From JBBRFH01 sp038224615 (GTDB taxonomy: Bacteria; Planctomycetota; Phycisphaerae; Tepidisphaerales; Tepidisphaeraceae): a stretch of DNA of 10,522 nucleotides. The stretch is from positions 1-10,522 of the forward strand of contig JBBRFH010000117.1 in assembly GCA_038224615.1 (NCBI GenBank). The letters are read 5' to 3'. The notes under the pieces were generated by a model. It was not told where the DNA came from. It saw only the letters and a program-made list of their open reading frames with translations, and ran no database searches. Made by a program: the position numbers and the translations under genes. The number at the start of each line of letters is the position of its first letter. Within the stretch, counting starts at the first letter, position 1. Shown here one piece after another: positions 1 to 6,286 of the stretch.

Positions 1-891
1 CTCATCGCAGGCGCACCCGCGCGCCCCGACAAGGCCGCGCCACTTCCGCGGCGCGGTTCCACTTCGTCCCGCATCGTCACGTCCACCTTCGATCGCCAGG
101 CATACGAGCAGACCGTCCAACGCTGCATCGACTACATCCGCGCCGGCGACATCTTCCAGGTGAACCTTTCGCAGCGGTTCACGATCGAGACCGATGAGAC
201 GCCTGCGGCGATCTGGCAACGGCTTCAGCAGCAGTCGGCGTCGCGGTTCGGAGCGTTTCTCGATTTCGGCGATTACGCGATTCTCAGCAACTCGCCTGAG
301 TTATTCCTTCGCGTCGAACGGCTTCCCGACGGCAGGCGCAAGATCACCAATCGGCCGATTAAGGGCACCCGCCCGCGTATCGACGGCATGGAGGCCGAGC
401 TGCGCGACAGCGAGAAGGACAAGGCCGAACTGGCGATGATCGTGGACCTGCAGCGCAATGACCTCGGCCGCATCTGCGAGATCGGCAGCGTGATCGTCAC
501 CGAGCCGCGGGTGATCGAATCGCTCCCGACCGTCTACCACGGCGTCGCGACGATCGAAGGCATCCTGCGTGAGGGCGTGTCGCTCTACGACACCCTTCGC
601 GCCACGTTTCCGTGCGGCAGCGTGACGGGATGTCCGAAGATCCGGGCGATGCAGATCATCGACGAACTCGAACCCGTCCGCCGCGGGCCGTACTGCGGGG
701 CGATCGGATGGATTGATCCGCCCAGCGGCACGATGGAACTGAACGTCGCCATCCGCACCATGGTCCTCAAGGGGCATCGCGCCTATGTGGCCGTCGGTGG
801 GGGGATCGTGGCCGACAGCGTGCCGACACACGAGTACGACGAAACGATGGTCAAAGCCCAGGCGCTGTTCCGGGCACTCGGCGTCGCTTGA
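1..891 (+). CDS. pabB: Aminodeoxychorismate synthase component I (PabB), 5'-truncated by window edge
   Basis: The frame is open from base 1 to the TGA at 889-891, so about 296 C-terminal residues are visible and roughly 160 residues lie outside the window. This is the chorismate-binding domain shared by anthranilate synthase, isochorismate synthase and PabB. Recognisable blocks are GDIFQVNLSQRF, NRPIKGTRPR, ELAMIVDLQRNDLGRI, FPCGSVTGCPKIRAM, GPYCGAIGWID and GGGIVADS. The lysine in PIKGT (codon 361-363) is the known PabB signature; TrpE has PIAGT there. That, plus a PabC-like gene two genes on, favours aminodeoxychorismate synthesis (p-aminobenzoate, folate) over tryptophan synthesis. The enzyme would aminate chorismate in the cytoplasm with ammonia from a PabA glutaminase that is not in the window. 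A GTG at 160 can look like a start but is internal, because conserved sequence continues upstream. An anthranilate synthase is the main alternative. Confidence 0.9.
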   Translation, partial: LIAGAPARPDKAAPLPRRGSTSSRIVTSTFDRQAYEQTVQRCIDYIRAGDIFQVNLSQRFTIETDETPAAIWQRLQQQSASRFGAFLDFGDYAILSNSPELFLRVERLPDGRRKITNRPIKGTRPRIDGMEAELRDSEKDKAELAMIVDLQRNDLGRICEIGSVIVTEPRVIESLPTVYHGVATIEGILREGVSLYDTLRATFPCGSVTGCPKIRAMQIIDELEPVRRGPYCGAIGWIDPPSGTMELNVAIRTMVLKGHRAYVAVGGGIVADSVPTHEYDETMVKAQALFRALGVA

Positions 892-917
892 GCGCCGTCG
901 TTCGGCGCGCCTACCAT
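888..917 (+). promoter_or_regulatory. Candidate leaderless promoter for the tadA-like gene
   Basis: TTGAGC (888-893) overlaps the pabB stop codon and lies 18 nt from TACCAT (912-917). Only 7 nt separate that hexamer from the ATG at 925, so transcription would begin at or next to the start codon. No Shine-Dalgarno lies upstream of this ATG. Inferred from box matches and spacing only. Confidence 0.45.
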
Positions 918-924
918 CGACACG

Positions 925-1425
925 ATGCAATCTCACGAGTCTTTGATGCGGGAGGCTTTAGCGCTCGCGAAAACCGCAATGCTCCTCGGCGAGGTGCCCA
1001 TCGGCTGCGTTGTGGCGCGACAGGGCCAGGTCGTCGGATGGGGCTGGAACGAGCTGAATGCCAAGCGCGATCGCACGATGCACGCGGAGATCGCGGCGTT
1101 CAGGGATGCGGCGGGGCGGTATCCGACCGACGCCGAAGACCTCGTCCTCGTCTGCACGCTCGAACCCTGCATTATGTGTCTCGGTGCGGCGATCCTCTGC
1201 GGCGTGAGTGAGGTCGTCTTCGCAGTTGCCGCGCCTGCTGACGGCGGCACCAAGCGTGTCACGCCGCCCGAAAGCCCGGAGTCGCATTTCCCGAAAATCA
1301 CCGGCGGCGTGCTGGCCGAGGAGGCGATCGAGTTGTTCAAACACTGGCTCGCCGACCATCCGCATGACGATCCGCAGCGGCACTACGTCGACCAACTGCT
1401 CACCCTCAACCACGTGTCGCACTGA
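925..1425 (+). CDS. tadA: TadA-like zinc-dependent nucleoside/tRNA adenosine deaminase
   Basis: The 166-residue protein has the length of bacterial TadA (about 160-170). The cytidine-deaminase-fold active site is complete: HAE with zinc ligand His53 and proton-shuttle Glu55, and PCIMC with zinc ligands Cys82 and Cys85. VPIGCVV near residue 24 and the C-terminal GGVLAEEAIELFKHW match the TadA layout. TadA converts the wobble adenosine of tRNA-Arg(ACG) to inosine and is usually essential. Two points keep specificity open: the usual TAHAE reads TMHAE, and the segment after PCxxC carries a Pro/Ser-rich stretch (about residues 104-120) where TadA normally has a gamma-carbon-rich KTGA-type loop. 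A guanine or other nucleoside deaminase is the alternative. The gene begins 33 nt after pabB. The start was chosen because no earlier in-frame ATG fits and a -10-like box sits just upstream. Confidence 0.75.
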   Translation: MQSHESLMREALALAKTAMLLGEVPIGCVVARQGQVVGWGWNELNAKRDRTMHAEIAAFRDAAGRYPTDAEDLVLVCTLEPCIMCLGAAILCGVSEVVFAVAAPADGGTKRVTPPESPESHFPKITGGVLAEEAIELFKHWLADHPHDDPQRHYVDQLLTLNHVSH

Positions 1426-1439
1426 AAGTCCGGCCGCTG

Positions 1440-1445
1440 TATCCT
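1440..1445 (+). promoter_or_regulatory. Candidate -10 box (leaderless) for the pabC-like gene
   Basis: TATCCT lies 7 nt before the ATG at 1453, the same geometry as at the neighbouring genes, and no Shine-Dalgarno is present. A -35 partner is poor: at 17-18 nt upstream there is only a weak match around 1416-1422, overlapping the end of the deaminase gene. Weaker than the flanking cases. Confidence 0.3.
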
Positions 1446-1452
1446 CTTGGCC

Positions 1453-2343
1453 ATGAGCGATGTCTGGCTCGACGGCACTTTCGTCGACGAAAATGAAGCG
1501 GGCGTTTCCATCCGCGATACCGGGCTGCTGCACGGTATCGGCGTCTTCACGACGATGCGCGCCAGGGACGGCGTGGTGGTTCGCATCGACCAGCACCTGG
1601 CGCGGATTCGCGAGTCGTGCGAGACGCTGCTTATCCCCTTGCTTCCCAAAGACGAAGTCATCCTCGACGCGGCTACTTCGCTGCTGCAGCGCAACGGACT
1701 CGGCGATGCACGTCTGCGGCTGACGGTGACGCGCGGAGTGACCCAGAACGACCCCGTGCATGGCCTGCGCATTGACCCGACCACGCTCCTCACCGCAGCA
1801 CCATTTGAGCCGTACCCGGCCGAGCTGATCCAGAAGGGGATGACGGTGGCGGTGATCGACGAGTACAAGCTCAATCCGTACGACGTGCAGGCCGGCCACA
1901 AGACGCTGTGTTATATGTCGCGACTGAATTCGCTGAACAACGCCGTCAAGCAGGGGGCGGGTGAGGCGCTTTGGTTCAACGTACACAATTTTCTCCAGAG
2001 CGGATCAATCAGCAACGTTTTCCTGGTCAAGACCGGCCGGATCCTCACGCCGCCGACCAACGTTGAGCTGCGTGATGAAACGGTCCGCGCGGCCACCGCG
2101 TACCCACAGTCGAACGTTCTGCCCGGGATCACGCGGGCGGCGGTGATCGACGAGGCGCGGGACGACGGCATCGAGGTGATAACCAAGGGCCTGTCGATCG
2201 CCGACCTGCTCGATGCCGATGAGGTATTCGTCACCAATAGCATCATGGGCGTGATGCCCGTCAGCCGCATCGAACGCCGGCCCGTCGGCAATGAGAAGCC
2301 CGGCGAAATCACCCGCAGAATTGCCGCCCTGATCGACGCCTGA
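1453..2343 (+). CDS. pabC: Fold-type IV PLP enzyme, probable aminodeoxychorismate lyase (PabC-like)
   Basis: A 296-residue protein of the BCAT/D-amino-acid-transaminase/PabC class. Visible motifs are the N-terminal DTGLLHGIGVFTTMR, the PLP-binding Lys150 in VQAGHKTLCYMSRLNS, SISNVFLV (185-192), LPGITR and the C-terminal DEVFVTNSIMGVMPV. PabC cleaves 4-amino-4-deoxychorismate to p-aminobenzoate and pyruvate; the link to PabB upstream is the main reason for preferring it over D-alanine or branched-chain transaminase, which share the fold. One oddity is Ser183 in FLQSGSISN. Family members normally have Glu here (xxEGSxSN), the residue that contacts N1 of the pyridine ring. The ATG at 1453 is preferred to an in-frame TTG at 1447, which lies within 2 nt of the -10-like TATCCT. 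The gene starts 27 nt after the deaminase stop. Confidence 0.75.
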   Translation: MSDVWLDGTFVDENEAGVSIRDTGLLHGIGVFTTMRARDGVVVRIDQHLARIRESCETLLIPLLPKDEVILDAATSLLQRNGLGDARLRLTVTRGVTQNDPVHGLRIDPTTLLTAAPFEPYPAELIQKGMTVAVIDEYKLNPYDVQAGHKTLCYMSRLNSLNNAVKQGAGEALWFNVHNFLQSGSISNVFLVKTGRILTPPTNVELRDETVRAATAYPQSNVLPGITRAAVIDEARDDGIEVITKGLSIADLLDADEVFVTNSIMGVMPVSRIERRPVGNEKPGEITRRIAALIDA

Positions 2344-2368
2344 CGCGGTCGGCGCTTGCAGTTAGACT
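2340..2368 (+). promoter_or_regulatory. Candidate leaderless promoter for the glycosyltransferase gene
   Basis: CTGACG (2340-2345) overlaps the pabC stop codon and is separated by 17 nt from TAGACT (2363-2368). The ATG at 2375 is only 6 nt further on, and no Shine-Dalgarno is present. The boxes match the sigma-70 consensus at four positions each. Inferred. Confidence 0.45.
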
Positions 2369-2374
2369 GCCGGC

Positions 2375-3502
2375 ATGAGCAAACGAATCCTCGTGTTGTC
2401 GGCGGCTGTTGGGGCGGGGCACCTGCGGGCGGCGCAGGCAGTTGAGTTGGCGCTCAAGCAGACGGCGCCGGATGCCCAAGTGCGGAACGTCGACGTCCTC
2501 ACCCTCACCAACGCCGCATTCCGCAAGGTGTACGGCGAAGCGTATCTCGACCTGGTCAACAAGGTGCCGCACGTCCTCGGGTACTTCTACGACATGCTCG
2601 ATCGCCCGCGCAAGGCCAACTCCAAGCGCGACCGCCTGCGGCTGGTGATGGAGAAGATCAACCTCGCCAAGCTCGGCGACCTGCTCGACTGCAACGCGTG
2701 GGACGTCGTCGTCAACACACACTTTCTCCCCGCCGAGATCATCGCCAGCCTGAAGAAGAAGCGTAAGTGCAATATCCCGCAGATGACGGTGACCACCGAT
2801 TTCGAGACGCACCGCCTGTGGGTCAATCAGCCCTGCGAGCGGTACACGACGGCGACCGACGAAGGCAAGCGATATCTACAGCACTGGGGGGTTCCAGACG
2901 ACTCGATCGACGTCACAGGAATTCCGATTCACCCTGTATTTTCTGAGAGAAAATCGCGCGCTGTCTGCCTGAAAAAGCACGGCCTTGTCGGCGATCGACC
3001 GGTCGTACTGCAATTGGCGGGTGGGTTTGGTGTCGGGCCGGTCGAGCAGATCTATTCGAGCCTCCTGTCGATCGAGCGGCCGCTGGAGATCGTCGTTGTC
3101 GCCGGCAAAAACGCAGCGGCCAAGGCAAAGTTGGAGAAAATCGACGTCCCCAAACGCCATCGCGCCAAGGTGATCGGCTTCACCACCGAGATCGATGAAC
3201 TCATGACCGTGGCCGACCTCGTCGTGAGCAAGCCGGGCGGACTGACGACCAGCGAAGTGCTCGCCCGCGGGGCGGCGATGGTGATCGTAAATCCCATCCC
3301 CGGCCAGGAGAGCCGCAACAGTGATTACCTGCTCGAGAACGGCGCCGCGGTGAAGGTCAACAACGTTGCGACGATGGCCCATAAGCTCGGCGAACTCCTG
3401 GGTGACGATGCGAAACTGACGCGACTCAAGCAAAACGCCGCGAAGCTGGGACATCCCAACGCGGCGTTCGACGTGGCGCGGATCGCGCTCACGCTGGCGT
3501 AG
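2375..3502 (+). CDS. MGDG synthase/UgtP-type diacylglycerol glycosyltransferase (GT28)
   Basis: A 375-residue protein with the two-domain GT-B layout of the UgtP/MGDG synthase family. The N-terminal acceptor half begins with a beta strand and the glycine-rich VGAGHLRAA (residues 12-20), typical of this family, and continues to about residue 165. The C-terminal GT28 half contains VLQLAGGFGVG and the nucleotide-sugar motif SKPGGLTTSEVLARG (285-299), then PIPGQESRNSDYL, which closely resembles UgtP. Members transfer glucose or galactose from UDP-sugar to diacylglycerol at the inner face of the membrane, giving glycolipids. No transmembrane helix is evident, as expected for these peripheral proteins. 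It follows pabC after 31 nt and ends before a convergent hairpin. The exact sugar and lipid acceptor cannot be read from the sequence; MurG-like activity is less likely because of the GAGH N-terminus. Confidence 0.85.
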   Translation: MSKRILVLSAAVGAGHLRAAQAVELALKQTAPDAQVRNVDVLTLTNAAFRKVYGEAYLDLVNKVPHVLGYFYDMLDRPRKANSKRDRLRLVMEKINLAKLGDLLDCNAWDVVVNTHFLPAEIIASLKKKRKCNIPQMTVTTDFETHRLWVNQPCERYTTATDEGKRYLQHWGVPDDSIDVTGIPIHPVFSERKSRAVCLKKHGLVGDRPVVLQLAGGFGVGPVEQIYSSLLSIERPLEIVVVAGKNAAAKAKLEKIDVPKRHRAKVIGFTTEIDELMTVADLVVSKPGGLTTSEVLARGAAMVIVNPIPGQESRNSDYLLENGAAVKVNNVATMAHKLGELLGDDAKLTRLKQNAAKLGHPNAAFDVARIALTLA

Positions 3503-3510
3503 ACAAAGAA

Positions 3511-3565
3511 AAGGACGCGGCCGCTATCGACACGCGAGCCAAACCATCAAGTCGGCCGCGTCCTT
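3511..3565. terminator. Convergent hairpin between glycosyltransferase and PNPOx-like gene
   Basis: AAGGACGCGGCCG (3511-3523) is perfectly complementary to CGGCCGCGTCCTT (3553-3565), giving a 13-bp GC-rich stem around a 29-nt loop. It sits 8 nt after the plus-strand stop and 10 nt after the minus-strand stop. On the minus strand the stem is followed by a T-rich tail (TTTTCTTTGTCT), which fits an intrinsic terminator. The plus strand has only a short T stretch, so termination in that direction is less certain. The loop is unusually large for a terminator. Confidence 0.65.
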
Positions 3566-3575
3566 ATGACGTCTG

Positions 3576-4097
3576 TCATCCGGCGGTGACCACCGCATTG
3601 CAAGCGGAATTCTTCTCGCCCGCGCGGTCGTGCCGCCAGGTTTGCTTGTTGACCGGACGGGTTCGCAGGTCGTGCATTTCGACTTCATTCGGCGTGAGCA
3701 CGATCAACTCGAACGTCACCGGCATGTGATTGTCGGTCTCGGGGGCGTTAAAGATCGCGCGGTTCTGCGCGGTCATCTCATCCCACCAATTTTCGCGCAT
3801 GAAGTTGTCGATTTCCGCGTCGACGATGCACGCCGTCCCGCGCAGGCGAATCTGTGCCGCCGACTTCGGTAGCCAGAAGCAGATCTCGCAGTCCGGCCTC
3901 GCTCGGAGGTGATCGTCCTTGCGGGTGCGGCGGTCGGATACGAAGAGGAGCCGACCCTGTTTGTCGATCTGCCGGCATACCATGCACCTAGCGGTCGGTC
4001 GGCCGTCGGTGTCGACGGTCGCCATCACGCACACCCATTGCTGGTCGCCGAACTCTTCAGTACAGCGGTCGCGAACCAGTTCGATCCAGGGTGCCAT
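3576..4097 (-). CDS. Pyridoxamine 5'-phosphate oxidase-like FMN-binding protein (Alr4036-like)
   Basis: A 173-residue protein starting MAPWIELVRD, with the split-barrel flavin-reductase fold signature. The blocks VCVMATVDTDGRPTARCMV, GRLLFVSDRRTRKDDHLRARPDCEICFWLP and AQIRLRGTACIVD give the strand order and phosphate-contacting Arg/Lys pattern of the Alr4036-type PNPOx-like family. The C-terminal VEMHDLRTRPVNKQTW also fits that family. Such proteins bind FMN in the cytoplasm; most are not true PdxH enzymes and their substrates are unknown. The ATG at 4097 is chosen over a TTG one codon upstream because GAGGAG lies 6 nt before the ATG. The gene is divergent from a TetR-type regulator across an AT-rich spacer, so it is a likely target of that regulator. 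The last residues (GEKNSACNAVVTAG) look unstructured. Confidence 0.8.
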   Translation of the reverse strand: MAPWIELVRDRCTEEFGDQQWVCVMATVDTDGRPTARCMVCRQIDKQGRLLFVSDRRTRKDDHLRARPDCEICFWLPKSAAQIRLRGTACIVDAEIDNFMRENWWDEMTAQNRAIFNAPETDNHMPVTFELIVLTPNEVEMHDLRTRPVNKQTWRHDRAGEKNSACNAVVTAG

Positions 4098-4100
4098 CAA

Positions 4101-4125
4101 TCGCTCCTCGTATAGGCTTAATATA
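4101..4125 (-). promoter_or_regulatory. -10 region and Shine-Dalgarno of the PNPOx-like gene
   Basis: Read on the minus strand, TATATT (4125-4120) could be a -10 box, giving a short leader that contains GAGGAG 6 nt before the ATG at 4097. TATACG just downstream is a second possibility. No convincing -35 is seen. Unlike the plus-strand genes to the left, this gene has a clear Shine-Dalgarno. Confidence 0.45.
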
Positions 4126-4139
4126 CCGAGCCTGCTCGG
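4126..4139. promoter_or_regulatory. 14-bp palindrome, candidate operator upstream of the PNPOx-like gene
   Basis: CCGAGC-CT-GCTCGG is a perfect inverted repeat with 6-bp arms. It abuts the upstream edge of the TATATT -10 candidate on the minus strand, a place where a repressor would block polymerase. The palindrome is seen; operator function is inferred. Confidence 0.4.
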
Positions 4140-4140
4140 A

Positions 4141-4166
4141 ATAAAAAGATCAAAAAGTCTTTTTAT
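4141..4166. repeat. AT-rich nested inverted repeat in the divergent spacer
   Basis: ATAAAAAG (4141-4148) and CTTTTTAT (4159-4166) form perfect 8-bp arms. The right arm also pairs with a nearer AAAAAG at 4152-4157, leaving one central base. It could be a second regulator site, an UP-like element or a weak terminator; the sequence alone does not decide. Confidence 0.35.
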
Positions 4167-4241
4167 CGCGCGACAGAATGCCTCATGCGGAAATCACTTA
4201 AGCACCGAACTTTATGACTGAATTTCGCGGATAGACGATTC

Positions 4242-4275
4242 GATTGTTGACAATTCAAACAATCAATTGAATCAT
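4242..4275 (+). promoter_or_regulatory. Leaderless promoter of the TetR-type gene with overlapping inverted repeat
   Basis: A perfect TTGACA (4247-4252) is spaced 17 nt from AATCAT (4270-4275), and the ATG at 4282 follows after 6 nt. The inverted repeat GATTGTT-N9-AACAATC (4242-4248 and 4258-4264) covers the -35 box and most of the spacer, which is where a TetR-family protein would bind to repress its own gene. Boxes and palindrome are seen; autoregulation is inferred from family habit. Confidence 0.55.
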
Positions 4276-4281
4276 CCGTTC

Positions 4282-4968
4282 ATGGTCGAATCGGCAGATG
4301 CACTCTCGGCGGTCGCGGTGGACCGAACCACGCTGCGCCTGCTTCACGCGGCCGGGCAGGTGTTCGCCGAGCAGGGCTTCGCGCGGGCGACCGTGCGCGA
4401 AATCTGCAACCTCGCCGACGCCAACATCGCCGCCGTCAACTATCACTTCGGCGGCAAGGAGAAGCTGTACGCCGCGGCGCTGTCGTTCTGGAAGGACGAG
4501 GCGCTGCTGAAATACCCGCCCACGCTCGGACTGCCTGCCGACGCGTCGGCCGACCAGCGACTTGCTGCGTTCGTGCGATCCCTCCTGCTGCGTCTTTTCG
4601 ATCCCGGCCGTCCGACCTGGCACGGCAAACTGGTCGCGCGCGAACTGATCGAACCGACCCCGGCATTCGATGAGCACCTGCAGACGTTTGTCAGGCCGTT
4701 GCTCGACCTGCTCCGCAACATCGTCGCGGCGCTGCTGGGTCCCGAACTCATCGCCGCCGACCCCGCGCTGGTCGGCCGCTGCACCGCGAGCGTGGTGTCG
4801 CAGTGCCTGTTCTACATTCACCATCGAAGCTGCCTGGAAAAGCTGCTCCCCGAGCAGCAGTACGACCCGCAATCGATCGACCAGATCGCCGAGCACGTGA
4901 CGCGGTTCTCCCTCAGTGCGATCCGCGGCCTGCGCCAGCCGCTGCGGTCGCCGCGCACACCAATGTGA
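4282..4968 (+). CDS. TetR/AcrR-family regulator with CecR-like C-terminal domain
   Basis: A 228-residue protein. The N-terminal TetR helix-turn-helix spans about residues 16-63, with QVFAEQGFARATVREI and the recognition-helix end IAAVNYHFGGKEKLY. The C-terminal part (about 85-220) contains HGKLVARELIEPTPAFDEHL and RPLLDLLRNIVAALLG, which resemble the ligand domain of CecR/YbiH regulators (DUF1956). Such proteins dimerise and release DNA on binding small molecules. CecR homologues often neighbour HlyD/ABC efflux genes, but none is present here; the only adjacent gene is the divergent PNPOx-like one. The ATG at 4282 is preferred over an in-frame TTG at 4267 because it fits the TTGACA-N17-AATCAT promoter and keeps the normal short N-terminal arm before the helix-turn-helix. 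The inducer is unknown. Confidence 0.85.
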   Translation: MVESADALSAVAVDRTTLRLLHAAGQVFAEQGFARATVREICNLADANIAAVNYHFGGKEKLYAAALSFWKDEALLKYPPTLGLPADASADQRLAAFVRSLLLRLFDPGRPTWHGKLVARELIEPTPAFDEHLQTFVRPLLDLLRNIVAALLGPELIAADPALVGRCTASVVSQCLFYIHHRSCLEKLLPEQQYDPQSIDQIAEHVTRFSLSAIRGLRQPLRSPRTPM

Positions 4969-5396
4969 CACCCTGATACATCGTGCATCACCCTGTGCGC
5001 GCCCCCAATCGGCCGAACCCCCGTCCCGGCCATCGCTTACGCGTTGGCGCGACGCCGATGTATCACTCGCGCGCGCGCTACATTTGATACATTCGCCCCA
5101 CAACTCCCGCCGGAATTAGCGGGCGAACCAAATTGCCAAAGAGCTTCCCGCTCCTCCCGATTCGGTCGAGGCCAGGTGGGGGCCGCCGCGTCGAACCGCT
5201 CGCGCCAAGCGCAAGCCTCCCGACGCCGCAACCCTCACCTAACCTCCCTCGAAACGGGAAGGAACCGGATCACGCGCTCGGGCGCGTTTCCACCCTCATT
5301 CATACCACCCTCGCCCGAAAAAAGCGGCGGGAAAATGTCGCAGGCAACGACGCGATGAGTTCGTCCGTCCGCGAGCTGCAGGCCCATGGAAACGAA
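4969..5396. other. Gene-free spacer with repeated octamers and short GC hairpins
   Basis: I see no convincing gene in this stretch between the regulator and the PEP-CTERM terminator. TGATACAT occurs at 4974-4981 and 5085-5092, and its complement ATGTATCA at 5058-5065; the last two enclose an alternating CG run (5068-5078). Around 5150-5290 the sequence resembles dispersed non-coding repeats of high-GC genomes, reading in translation like SLPTPQPSPNLPRNGKEP. It includes a bulged CCTCCC/GGGAAGG hairpin (about 5244-5263). Confidence 0.6.
5272..5289 (+). terminator. Weak candidate hairpin terminator
   Basis: ACGCGC-TCGG-GCGCGT forms a perfect 6-bp stem with a 4-nt loop, and its last T begins a run of three. 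It is the only terminator-like structure in the plus direction after the TetR-type gene, but lies about 300 nt downstream. Low confidence. Confidence 0.25.
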
Positions 5397-5428
5397 GCCG
5401 ACCGATCCCGTTTCAGGGATCGGCCGGC
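5397..5428 (-). terminator. Intrinsic terminator of the PEP-CTERM gene
   Basis: CCGATCCC (5402-5409) and GGGATCGG (5416-5423) pair around a 6-nt loop. After one mismatch the stem continues with four more pairs (GCCG/CGGC), making 12 pairs in all. On the minus strand it begins 27 nt past the stop codon and is followed by TTCGTTTCC. Confidence 0.7.
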
Positions 5429-5455
5429 GGTGGTTAGGTGATAGGAGAGTCTCGA

Positions 5456-6274
5456 TTACTTGGCGACGCGACGGCGACGAAGTGCCGCAATCGCACCGAT
5501 ACCAAGCAAGCCAAGGCTGGCCGGCTCGGGGACGGCAGCCGCGGTTGCGAAGTCCGTGGCGACCACCAAGTCGTCAATCCCTGACACAGTAGGCGCATTC
5601 CCCGCGGTGCCTTGGCGAAGGTTGATCGACGAGAACACGCTGATGCCTGTCGCGTCCGTGCCACCGCCGTTAACGTTCGTGAATGTGGCGTAGGCGGTAT
5701 TCGATCCCTCTGTGTTGCTGGTGGGCGCGACATAAAGGGCAGCCACGTCGTTAGTTGTACCAGCAATCAAGTCGTATCGAATCACGATACGGTATTCCGT
5801 GCCGGTCGAGAGCACGCCCGTGCCATAGACCGCCGGTGCGGTCGTATTGACTGAAGAGGAACTGACACCGAAAAGGTATCCGCCGGTCGTGCTCTTGGCG
5901 AACAAGCGACTATAAAAATTGCTCGTGGTAGCCTCACTGAGGTGCAGGAAATAGTCGCCTGTCGCCTGAGCAGCCGAGAGACTGACCGAGGCACCAAGGT
6001 AGATGCTTGTTCCAGACAACGCAGCAGCGAACGGGCGGTTGACGTCTTGACCGGAGGTCGTGAGGGTCACGATGCCATCTGTTGCCGTATTCGAGACGTT
6101 AATCGGGCTGACCTCCGAAGTGCCAGTGATCACCCAGCTGTCCTGCCCGATGATGGCTTTGTCACTGTAAGTGGGGGTGCTGAAGCCGGTCGAATATAGG
6201 GCTGCAGCTTCGCTCATGCTCGGAACTGTGGCCGCGGCGACCGCCGCAAATCCAACTAATGCGTACAGTTTCAT
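5456..6274 (-). CDS. PEP-CTERM sorting-domain exported protein, function unknown
   Basis: A 272-residue secreted protein. It begins with a signal peptide (MKLYALVGFAAVAAATVPSM, likely cleaved near SEAAA). The C-terminus is a textbook PEP-CTERM tail: VPEP at 248-251, a hydrophobic helix (LGLLGIGAIAAL) and a basic RRRR end. Exosortases recognise and process this tail during export, leaving the protein in the envelope or extracellular matrix. The body is rich in Ser, Thr, Gly and Ala, lacks Cys and appears beta-rich, with GQDSW and SGIDDLVVATDF patterns seen in planctomycete PEP-CTERM proteins that may adopt a lectin-like fold. No catalytic motif is visible. The ATG at 6274 is chosen because GGGAG lies 7 nt upstream and the signal peptide starts there; the frame remains open further upstream but without such a signal. 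Base composition is less GC-rich than in neighbouring genes. It is monocistronic, with its own terminator. No exosortase is in view. Confidence 0.85.
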   Translation of the reverse strand: MKLYALVGFAAVAAATVPSMSEAAALYSTGFSTPTYSDKAIIGQDSWVITGTSEVSPINVSNTATDGIVTLTTSGQDVNRPFAAALSGTSIYLGASVSLSAAQATGDYFLHLSEATTSNFYSRLFAKSTTGGYLFGVSSSSVNTTAPAVYGTGVLSTGTEYRIVIRYDLIAGTTNDVAALYVAPTSNTEGSNTAYATFTNVNGGGTDATGISVFSSINLRQGTAGNAPTVSGIDDLVVATDFATAAAVPEPASLGLLGIGAIAALRRRRVAK

Positions 6275-6286
6275 TATGATTCTCCC

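Noticed and set aside
958..1986. A 342-codon minus-strand frame across the tadA-like and pabC-like genes
   Set aside because: It spans two well-supported plus-strand genes and their gap, has no recognisable motif and reads as Arg/His/Gln-rich shadow sequence.
4267..4281. TTG start for the TetR-type gene
   Set aside because: It falls inside the promoter spacer and -10 box assigned to the ATG at 4282, and it has no Shine-Dalgarno.
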